Shown here in pieces: positions 54,991-64,000 of a DNA stretch of 64,000 nt. The translations under genes and the position numbers were made by a program. Origin of the DNA: Cyanobium sp. CZS25K. GTDB taxonomy: Bacteria > Cyanobacteriota > Cyanobacteriia > PCC-6307 > Cyanobiaceae. The notes beneath the pieces are model-generated. The model was not told where the DNA came from. It saw only the letters and a program-made list of their open reading frames with translations, and did not search any database. The stretch covers positions 62,001 through 126,000 of the forward strand of contig JAUCZB010000008.1 of assembly GCA_030373325.1 (NCBI GenBank). The letters run 5' to 3'. Positions within the stretch are counted from its first letter, which is position 1. Each line of letters opens with the position of its first letter.

Positions 54991-55727
54991 GGCCGCCTCC
55001 CCGGCGCCGGGGCCGGACCCATGGCCTTGCGGATGCCATTGCGGTGGGCCAGGGCCGTCTCCAGGCTGTCGAAGCGGTGGCGGTAGGCCATGCCGTCCTG
55101 GAGGGTCACCTCCAGCAGGTGCTCCCAGCGGGAGCCCAGCAGGATCCAGCCCGCCAGCGCCCCGACCTGCAGGGGCCAGAACAGCCAGGGGAAGGGGAGC
55201 AGCAGCAGCCCGCCCAGGCAGAGCAGCAGCCACCAGCTGAAGGCCTGGGGATGGCGCCGCCGGCTGCGTACGTAGGCCGAGCGGATCCGGTCGAGGGGCA
55301 GGGAACGGCCGGCGAAATCCAGCCGTCCAGCCACCGGCTGGGCCACCACCGCTGCCGATCGGCGTGGGCCGGCCGTGGGGGCGGTGGTAGGCGGAGCACT
55401 GGGGGGAGCGCTGGCGGTGGCCCGGAACTGCAGCACCGGCCCCTTCAGGCCCAGCCGGACCTCGTCGCCATCCGAGAGGGGCCGGCAGTCCCGCAGCCGG
55501 GCACCCTCGAGGTAGGTGCCGTTGGCGCTGCCCAGGTCGCACAGCAGCCACTGGCCCGGCCGCGTTCGCGACACCCGCACCAGGGCGTGGTGGCGGGAGA
55601 CCCCCTGGGCTTCGCCGAGGCAGAGGCCGCTGGCCGGATCCCGACCGATGGAGAGGGGGGTGCGGGGATCCAGAGGCACGCTCCGGCCGGGATCGTCACG
55701 CAGCACCAGCCGGGGGAGGGCGTTCAT
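54987..55727 (-). CDS. FHA-domain protein with two membrane helices
   Basis: A 246-residue protein. Residues about 20-95 are an FHA phosphothreonine-binding domain with the core marks SIGRDP, GVSRHHALV and LGSANGTYLEG (Arg, Ser-His and Asn-Gly). After a Pro/Thr linker come a short domain (LDFAGRSLPLDRIRSAYVR), two adjacent membrane helices (about 165-205) and a cytoplasmic tail. It overlaps the genes on both sides by 4 bases. It probably brings kinase targets, or the kinase itself, to the membrane. Confidence 0.85.
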   Translation of the reverse strand: MNALPRLVLRDDPGRSVPLDPRTPLSIGRDPASGLCLGEAQGVSRHHALVRVSRTRPGQWLLCDLGSANGTYLEGARLRDCRPLSDGDEVRLGLKGPVLQFRATASAPPSAPPTTAPTAGPRRSAAVVAQPVAGRLDFAGRSLPLDRIRSAYVRSRRRHPQAFSWWLLLCLGGLLLLPFPWLFWPLQVGALAGWILLGSRWEHLLEVTLQDGMAYRHRFDSLETALAHRNGIRKAMGPAPAPGRRP

Positions 55728-56011
55728 CGGGGATCGTCACCGGCACCGCGGCGACGGCGGCCGAGGCGCCGGTCCGCCAGGAAGCGGCCCCACCAGCCCA
55801 TGGGTTCCCCCTCCCGCCAGGGAAGGATGCGCCCGGGGAACAGCAGGGCCCAGGCCGCCAGCGCCAGCCCGACCAGCAGCAGGAGCAGCAGCACCCAGCC
55901 GGGGATCGCCCCCACCCAGGTGGCGGCAAAGGTGGCCCGCACCGCATACACCCCGATGGTCAGGGCGGTCCAGATGCGGAAGGGTGCCCATGGATCCCGC
56001 CGTTGCTCCAC
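55724..56011 (-). CDS. Small two-helix membrane protein
   Basis: A 95-residue protein from GTG 56011 (longer open frames overlap the divergent PBP gene). Two hydrophobic helices (about 12-32 and 40-60; VGAIPGWVLLLLLLVGLALA), then a basic tail with many Arg. No family is recognised. Its stop overlaps the FHA gene start (ATGA), so it is the first gene of the operon; the shared promoter region with the PBP gene is only about 60 bases. Confidence 0.6.
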   Translation of the reverse strand: MEQRRDPWAPFRIWTALTIGVYAVRATFAATWVGAIPGWVLLLLLLVGLALAAWALLFPGRILPWREGEPMGWWGRFLADRRLGRRRRGAGDDPR

Positions 56012-56070
56012 CTGGCCGGCCGCTCCGATCGCTGCGGGTAGCGTATGGGAGCAAGGCAGACGGGCCGGGA

Positions 56071-58380
56071 ATGGCGGGGACGACGGAGCGGGCCTCGGCG
56101 CTGCGGGAGTCGGGCCCGGCGGCACCGCTCTCCCCCGGCGAAGCCAGCGCACCGGAACCCGCCGCGGGCTGGGCCGACCTCTGGCAGGCCCTCAGCACCC
56201 CCGCTCCGGCCGGCGGCCGCCGCCGGGCCGTGGCGGCGGCTCTGGGGGAGCTGAAGCATCACGGCGCCTGGCTGGAACTCTGGATCGGCGGCCGCTGCCA
56301 CCAGAGGCTGGCCCTGGAGGGCGGCCGTTACCGCATCGGCCGGGATCCCCTCTGCGAACTGCAGGCCGACGCGACGGGCGTCAGCCGGGTGCACATGATC
56401 GTGGAGCAGGAGCGCCCCGGCAATCGCAACTACCACGGCGAGGATTTCGGCTCCGCCAACGGCCTGTTCCACCGGGATCGCCGCATCCGCGCCATCCACC
56501 TGCGCGACGGGGACCGGCTGCAGCTGGGCTCCCCCCTCAAAGGTGAGGCTCCCACCGTGCTCTATCGCCATCCCCGCAGCCCCCTGGGGCAGCTGCTGCA
56601 CTGGGGCGCCATCGGCGCCCTGGTCGGCTCGGGCCTGGGGTTGGGGGGCCTGCTGCTGGCCACCACCGTCTCCGGCGGCTCCTCGATCCGGTCGGTGAGC
56701 GGGCCGGTGAAGGTGTTCTCCACCGATGGCCGCCAGATCGATGCAGCGGAGGGGTCGTCAACCGCCCTGCCCACCCTGGCCGACTACCCCCTGCACCTGC
56801 GCCAGGCCCTGATCGCCTCGGAGGATTCCCGTTTCGGCTGGAACAGCGGCATCGACCTGTTCGGCACGTTGCGCTCCCTGGTGCAGGGCACCGGCGGCGG
56901 CAGCGGCCTCACCCAGCAGGTGGCCCGCATGGTCTACCCGGCCGTGGGCACCGATGTGTCGGTGGCCCGCAAACTGCGGGAGCTGTGGGTGGCCTGGCAG
57001 CTGGAGGCGGGCTTCAGCAAGAACCGGATCCTCAAGATGTACCTCGACCGGGCCTACCTGGGCCTGGGGGCCGAAGGGTTCGAGCAGGCGGCCCAGCTCT
57101 ACTTCCGCAAGTCGGCCAGCGGCCTGGATGTGGCCGAGTCGGCGTTCCTGGTGGGCCTGCTGCCCAGCCCCAACAGCTACAGCCCCTGCAACGAGGAGAA
57201 CCCCACCTGGGGCCGGGAGCGCCGCGACCTGGTGCTGGGGCGGATGCATGCCGAGGGCTACCTCTCCGATCAGGCCCTGATCGAAGCCCGCCGCCGGCCG
57301 CTCAACATTGATCCCTCCGCCTGCCGCACGTCCAGCTACTCCAGCTACCCCTTCTTCAGCGACTACGTGATCGGCGAGCTGGAGGGGCGACGCTTCGCCC
57401 TCGACCTCAGCAGCGCCGAAGCGCGCGGCAACTACGCGGTGATCAGCAGCATCGATCCGCGCCTGCAGGCCATCGCCCAGAAGCAGCTGAAGGCGTTCCT
57501 GGAGGGGCCGGGGGGCCGGGCCGGGCTCACCCAGGGCGCCCTGATCTCGATCGACTACGGCACCGGCGCGATCCTGGCCTACGTGGGCGGCGGCGACTAC
57601 AGCAGGTCGAGCTTCGATCGGGTGCAGGCCCTGCGTCAGCCCGGATCCACCTTCAAGCTGTTCCCCTTCCTGGCGGCCCTGGAGGCCGGCGTGAAGCCCG
57701 GCGACGCCATCTCCTGCGCCCCGCTGGCCTACGTGGCCGGCTGCCGCCACGGCGGCGGGAGTGGAGGTGGCAGCACCAGCGTGGCCTCAGGCTTCGCCAG
57801 TTCCGAAAACGTGGTGGCCCTGCGGCTGGCCCAGCAGGCCGGGCTGGGCAAGGTGGTGGCCAAGGCCCGCCAGCTGGGCATCAGCACCCCCATGGAGGAG
57901 AGCTTCTCGATGGTGCTGGGCGGCAAGGAGACCTACCTCTACGAACTGGCACGGGCCTACGCCGTGGTGGCCAACGGCGGCCGCTCGGTGCCCCTCCACG
58001 GCGTGAACCGCATCTACGACCTGGGCATCTGCGGCTCAGTGCGCAGCCTGAGCAGCTGCCCTGCCGCCGGCGTCACCACCCCGATCGGCGAACGCCCCCA
58101 GCAGCTGATCGAACCGGCGGTGGCCGCCGAAATGGATGCCCTGCTGCGGGGGGTGGTGACCGGCGGCACGGGAACGGCCGCCGGCGTGGTGGCGGACGCC
58201 CGCGGCAAGACCGGCACCACCGACAACGGCGTCGATGTGCTGTTCGTGGGCTACTCCCCCTCCAGCCGCATCCTCACCGGCATCTGGATGGGCAATGACG
58301 ACAACCGCCCCGCCGAGGCCGCCTCCGGCGCCCTCGTGGCCCAGCTCTGGGGGCAGGTCATGCGCGCCCTGGCGGGCTGA
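56071..58380 (+). CDS. Class A penicillin-binding protein with N-terminal FHA domain
   Basis: A 769-residue bifunctional murein synthase. Residues about 84-153 form an FHA domain (YRIGRDPL, GVSRVHMIVEQ, GSANGLFH), cytoplasmic because the membrane helix follows at about 176-200. The GT51 transglycosylase has its catalytic Glu251 in ASEDSRFG and GGGSGLTQQVARM. The transpeptidase has Ser526 in PGSTFKLF, SEN at 578-580 and KTG at 713-715, all intact. Divergent from the operon for kinase, phosphatase, VWA and FHA proteins, whose signal it could sense through the FHA domain. The start is ATG 56071. Confidence 0.92.
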   Translation: MAGTTERASALRESGPAAPLSPGEASAPEPAAGWADLWQALSTPAPAGGRRRAVAAALGELKHHGAWLELWIGGRCHQRLALEGGRYRIGRDPLCELQADATGVSRVHMIVEQERPGNRNYHGEDFGSANGLFHRDRRIRAIHLRDGDRLQLGSPLKGEAPTVLYRHPRSPLGQLLHWGAIGALVGSGLGLGGLLLATTVSGGSSIRSVSGPVKVFSTDGRQIDAAEGSSTALPTLADYPLHLRQALIASEDSRFGWNSGIDLFGTLRSLVQGTGGGSGLTQQVARMVYPAVGTDVSVARKLRELWVAWQLEAGFSKNRILKMYLDRAYLGLGAEGFEQAAQLYFRKSASGLDVAESAFLVGLLPSPNSYSPCNEENPTWGRERRDLVLGRMHAEGYLSDQALIEARRRPLNIDPSACRTSSYSSYPFFSDYVIGELEGRRFALDLSSAEARGNYAVISSIDPRLQAIAQKQLKAFLEGPGGRAGLTQGALISIDYGTGAILAYVGGGDYSRSSFDRVQALRQPGSTFKLFPFLAALEAGVKPGDAISCAPLAYVAGCRHGGGSGGGSTSVASGFASSENVVALRLAQQAGLGKVVAKARQLGISTPMEESFSMVLGGKETYLYELARAYAVVANGGRSVPLHGVNRIYDLGICGSVRSLSSCPAAGVTTPIGERPQQLIEPAVAAEMDALLRGVVTGGTGTAAGVVADARGKTGTTDNGVDVLFVGYSPSSRILTGIWMGNDDNRPAEAASGALVAQLWGQVMRALAG

Positions 58381-58408
58381 GGCACGGCGGAGCCGGCCCC
58401 GCAAGGGT

Positions 58409-59536
58409 TCAGCCCAGCCATCCGAAGCTCCTTGCCAGTTCCTGGGCGCGGGTGACCAGGGCCCAGGCCGTTCCCAGCAAGGTTCCCCACCACCAGGGGC
58501 TGCTCCAGAGCCGGGCCGTGGGGGTGCTGGTGTCCTGGGGATCCCGACGGGGCAGCTGCCAGCCCAGCTGCAGCGCCCCGTAGACCACCAGCAGCACCCA
58601 GGCCGGGATCTCCACCGGGCCCACCACGAAGGGGTGGACCTTCCAGTGCAGCAGGCTGAGGGCCACGGCCAGCGCGATCAGGGCGGCAATCGGCCCGGAG
58701 GCCCCGTCCCAGTGCCGCAGCACCCGCGCCCTGCGGGCCACCAGCACCGCCGGCGCCGTGGTGGCCAGGGCCGTGAGCGCGTAGCGCAGCAGCAGGGAGG
58801 AGAGCGGCAGGGACGAGCCGCCCAGCACGATCACCAGCAGCACCAGGTTGAGCAGAGCCTCACCATGGCCCGCGTGGATCCAGGGGGCGGTGATCCAGCA
58901 CCAGGCCTGTCGCGGGTCACCGCTGGACTCCAGGGTCAGGGGCCAGCGCCACCGCAGGGCCCGCAGCGGGCCGAGGGCCAGGGCCTGGATCAGGGCCAGG
59001 GCCACCACCAGCACCGCGCCGCTGCTCCAGCCCCAGGAATCGAAGATCCACGTGTCCAGCTCCCCACCGGCCCAGAACAGCACCATGGCGGCCGAGGCCG
59101 AGAGGGCCAGCCCGGGGCCGAGGGGTCGCAGGTTCTCCTGCAAGGACAGGAGCCAGGGGCCTGAGCGACGTCCGGCCACGGCCTCCGCTGGATCGGCAGC
59201 GCCATCGCCTGGGACCTCGGCGCCGGGCCGGGGGGGGGCGACACCGGAGCAGGCCTGCAGCAGATCGAGCAGTTCAGCCAGCACCTTCGGGGCGTAGATG
59301 CCGGCCAGATGGCTGCTGAGGGACTGGATCGCGCTGCGCTGGGGACCGCCCTGCAGCTGGAGCACCCGCAGCAGCAAGGGCTGGGTGGCCAGATCCCGCA
59401 CGGGCCCGCGCAAGCTCTCCTCCGCCCCGAGGGCGTCGATCAGGCGGTTGGCCAGGGCCTGGGGATTGTCCAGGCTGACGGAACCGGTGGCGATCCACTG
59501 GCGCAGTTGCAGACCCAGCTCCCGACCCTTGCCCAT
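58409..59536 (-). CDS. Rhomboid-like membrane protein with N-terminal helical domain
   Basis: A 375-residue protein. Residues 1-130 are soluble and helical (LGLQLRQWIATGSVSL, LIDALGAEESLRG). Then come six to seven membrane helices. WIHAGHGEALLNLVLLVIVLG resembles the H-x3-H-x-x-x-N segment of rhomboid proteases, and RHWDGASGPIAALIAL resembles their GxSG serine site. A catalytic His in the last helices is not evident. It may be an inactive rhomboid-like protein or an unusual protease. It ends 29 bases after the convergent PBP gene. Confidence 0.5.
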   Translation of the reverse strand: MGKGRELGLQLRQWIATGSVSLDNPQALANRLIDALGAEESLRGPVRDLATQPLLLRVLQLQGGPQRSAIQSLSSHLAGIYAPKVLAELLDLLQACSGVAPPRPGAEVPGDGAADPAEAVAGRRSGPWLLSLQENLRPLGPGLALSASAAMVLFWAGGELDTWIFDSWGWSSGAVLVVALALIQALALGPLRALRWRWPLTLESSGDPRQAWCWITAPWIHAGHGEALLNLVLLVIVLGGSSLPLSSLLLRYALTALATTAPAVLVARRARVLRHWDGASGPIAALIALAVALSLLHWKVHPFVVGPVEIPAWVLLVVYGALQLGWQLPRRDPQDTSTPTARLWSSPWWWGTLLGTAWALVTRAQELARSFGWLG

Positions 59537-59568
59537 GGCCGCCCCGGCGTTCCGGCCCGCAGGGGGAC

Positions 59569-59976
59569 TCAGGCTCCCTTACTGGCCTGCAGGCGGGCGC
59601 GGGCGCGGGCCAGGGCCTGCTGGGCCTTCACCTTCTCGGGGCTGGGATCGGTGCCTTCCAGAGCCGCCGCGGCCTGCTGGGCCGCCTCGAAATCGCTCTG
59701 GGCGGCGACGGCGTCGATGCTGCTGCCCAGTTCGGCCCCGTTCACCAGCACGGTGACCTCATTGGCGACCACCTCGGCAAAGCCGCCCATCAGGGCGATG
59801 GACTGCCAGTTGGCACCCTCCCGGACCCGCAGCACACCGCTGTCGAGGGCGGTGAGCATGGAGACGTGGTCGGTGAGGATGCCGAGCTGGCCGGTGGTGC
59901 CGGGCAGGATCACTTCGTCGGCGATGCCGTCGAAGACGCTCTGATCGGGGGCGAGGACGCGCAGGGTGAAGGTCAT
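59569..59976 (-). CDS. atpC: ATP synthase epsilon subunit
   Basis: A 135-residue subunit of the F1 central stalk. It begins TFTLRVLAPDQSVFDGIADEV; GQLGILTDHVSMLTAL and a C-terminal two-helix arm rich in Ala and Gln follow. It couples rotation to catalysis and limits ATP hydrolysis in the dark. It follows atpD by 16 bases, the usual cyanobacterial arrangement with the rest of the atp genes elsewhere. Confidence 0.95.
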   Translation of the reverse strand: MTFTLRVLAPDQSVFDGIADEVILPGTTGQLGILTDHVSMLTALDSGVLRVREGANWQSIALMGGFAEVVANEVTVLVNGAELGSSIDAVAAQSDFEAAQQAAAALEGTDPSPEKVKAQQALARARARLQASKGA

Positions 59977-59992
59977 GGAGAAGATTCCCGGA

Positions 59993-61565
<1,573 letters not shown>

Positions 61566-61604
61566 AGCGGAGGGGATGGCGTTGCCGCGGGGCTGCCGCC
61601 TAGG

Positions 61605-61631
61605 TTGGCAGTCGAAGGGCGCGAGTGCTAA
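61605..61631 (+). promoter_or_regulatory. CIRCE operator (HrcA site)
   Basis: TTGGCAGTC, nine bases, then GAGTGCTAA. The right arm is exact and the left arm matches TTAGCACTC at 7 of 9 positions, with the exact N9 spacing. HrcA binds this repeat and represses groE until heat shock. It lies 78 bases before groES. hrcA is not in this window. Confidence 0.85.
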
Positions 61632-61708
61632 CTCGCCCCATCCCAGCGACGCGCCGGCCCCGGTCGTCATCCCGTCGCTGCCTTCGCGTCCATCCATCGC
61701 GTTAATTC

Positions 61709-62020
61709 ATGGCTGCTGTTTCTCTCAGCGTCTCCACGGTCAAACCCCTCGGAGATCGCGTGTTCATCAAGGTGTCCGAATCGGAGGAAAAAACCGCCGG
61801 TGGCATCCTCCTGCCCGACACCGCCAAGGAAAAGCCCCAGGTGGGTGAAGTGGTCCAGATCGGTCCCGGCAAGCGCAACGACGACGGCACCCGCCAGGCT
61901 CCCGAAGTGGGCGTCGGCGACAAGGTGCTCTACAGCAAGTACGCCGGCACCGACATCAAGCTCGGCACCGACGAGTTCGTGCTCCTGTCCGAGAAGGACA
62001 TCCTGGCCGTCGTCAACTGA
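61709..62020 (+). CDS. groES: Co-chaperonin GroES
   Basis: A 103-residue, 10-kDa co-chaperonin. [20 protein letters not shown] at the start, the mobile loop [17 protein letters not shown] near residue 30, and [15 protein letters not shown] match the family. It caps GroEL in the folding cycle. Preceded by a K-box and CIRCE and followed by groEL after 56 bases. Confidence 0.97.
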   Translation: MAAVSLSVSTVKPLGDRVFIKVSESEEKTAGGILLPDTAKEKPQVGEVVQIGPGKRNDDGTRQAPEVGVGDKVLYSKYAGTDIKLGTDEFVLLSEKDILAVVN

Positions 62021-62049
62021 GCTGACGGACCGCCACCCGTCTGCATTGA

Positions 62050-63714
<1,665 letters not shown>

Positions 63715-63762
63715 TCGCCCCTGCGGTCAGCGTCGGATCACCGGTCCTTCGCCTTCAGCACC

Positions 63763-63789
63763 AAGCGCCCCTGCGGGGGCGCTTTTTTT
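63763..63789 (+). terminator. Intrinsic terminator of groES-groEL
   Basis: Arms AAGCGCCCC (63763-63771) and GGGGCGCTT (63776-63784) pair perfectly around a 4-base loop, followed by a T run to 63789. It lies 49 bases after the groEL stop and is the clearest terminator in the window. Confidence 0.9.
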
Positions 63790-63835
63790 GGCTTCGCGTC
63801 CGTCCCGACGATGATCGGAGACTGGAGAGCCGGAC

Positions 63836-64000
63836 ATGCACCCGACCACTGCCATCGACACCGCCGGCGTCACCCCGGCGGCCTTACTGATCGACGCCAT
63901 CCCCGAGCCCCTGCGGCCGGAACTGGTGCCGGCTCTGAGCCAGCTCGTGCAGGAGCTCCACCCGGAAGGGCTGTGGCTGTTCGGCAGCTGGGCACGCGGC
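63836..64000 (+). CDS. Minimal nucleotidyltransferase (MNT) domain protein, 5' part
   Basis: The first 55 codons of a gene cut by the right edge. The last residues, EGLWLFGSWARG, are the GSxARG active-site start of MNT-type nucleotidyltransferases. Small MNT proteins usually pair with a HEPN protein as a toxin-antitoxin unit, in which the MNT part AMPylates and neutralises the HEPN toxin. The partner, if any, lies beyond the window. Confidence 0.65.
   Translation, partial: MHPTTAIDTAGVTPAALLIDAIPEPLRPELVPALSQLVQELHPEGLWLFGSWARG

Overview
The window reads as a high-GC, gene-dense chromosome segment of a picocyanobacterium of the Synechococcus/Cyanobium type. This is inferred from gene content: ndhB, plastid-type ribosomal protein PSRP-3/Ycf65, Vipp1, a cyAbrB regulator, a CpcT-like protein, two groEL genes and an aa3 oxidase cluster. 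No rRNA, tRNA, CRISPR array or insertion sequence was recognised.

Layout. 1-5.0 kb: end of an LD-carboxypeptidase, a CpcT-like fusion protein, ispD, a GT9 glycosyltransferase, a K+ channel with an RCK domain, fabG and a small membrane protein. 5.2-6.8 kb: a lone groEL with a Gly-Met tail. 6.9-16.7 kb: the respiratory cluster. ctaA, ctaB, an ABC exporter, an unknown gene and nanE run leftward; ctaC, ctaD and ctaE run rightward. Between the two arms lies a channel-like gene flanked by two copies of a ~130-bp repeat with a shared palindrome. 16.7-28.9 kb: cyAbrB, HdeD-like, ribE, a bifunctional nuclease, an Fe-S aldo/keto reductase, an orphan binding-protein-like lipoprotein, a CobT-like gene, a DUF2232 protein, topA, ndhB and a MacB-type ATPase. 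28.9-35.9 kb: M23 peptidase, birA, aminotransferase, thioredoxin, vipp1, lipase, a DciA-like protein and a WbuC cupin.

35.9-42.3 kb looks accessory and partly decayed. One gene carries two compensating frameshifts, one flavin-oxidase-like gene has no start codon, and one methyltransferase has an internal deletion plus a frameshift. Between them are an SDR, a cupin, an adenylate cyclase and a membrane protein. 42.3-50.9 kb: alanine dehydrogenase, a tight CNNM-GTPase-nadD-nadE operon, pepP, a HAD protein whose active site lies upstream of every ordinary start codon, and PSRP-3.

50.9-59.5 kb is the most interesting part. A leftward operon with overlapping genes encodes a small membrane protein, a membrane FHA protein, a Ser/Thr kinase, a VWA protein, a PP2C phosphatase and a transaldolase-like aldolase. 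Divergent from it is a class A penicillin-binding protein with an FHA domain at its cytoplasmic N terminus, followed by a rhomboid-like membrane protein. I infer a phosphorylation switch, similar to the TerY-P kinase/phosphatase/VWA triad, acting on peptidoglycan synthesis through FHA phosphothreonine readers.

59.6-64 kb: atpD-atpC leftward, and groES-groEL rightward behind a K-box and a CIRCE operator and ending at a clear terminator. The edge cuts a minimal nucleotidyltransferase gene.
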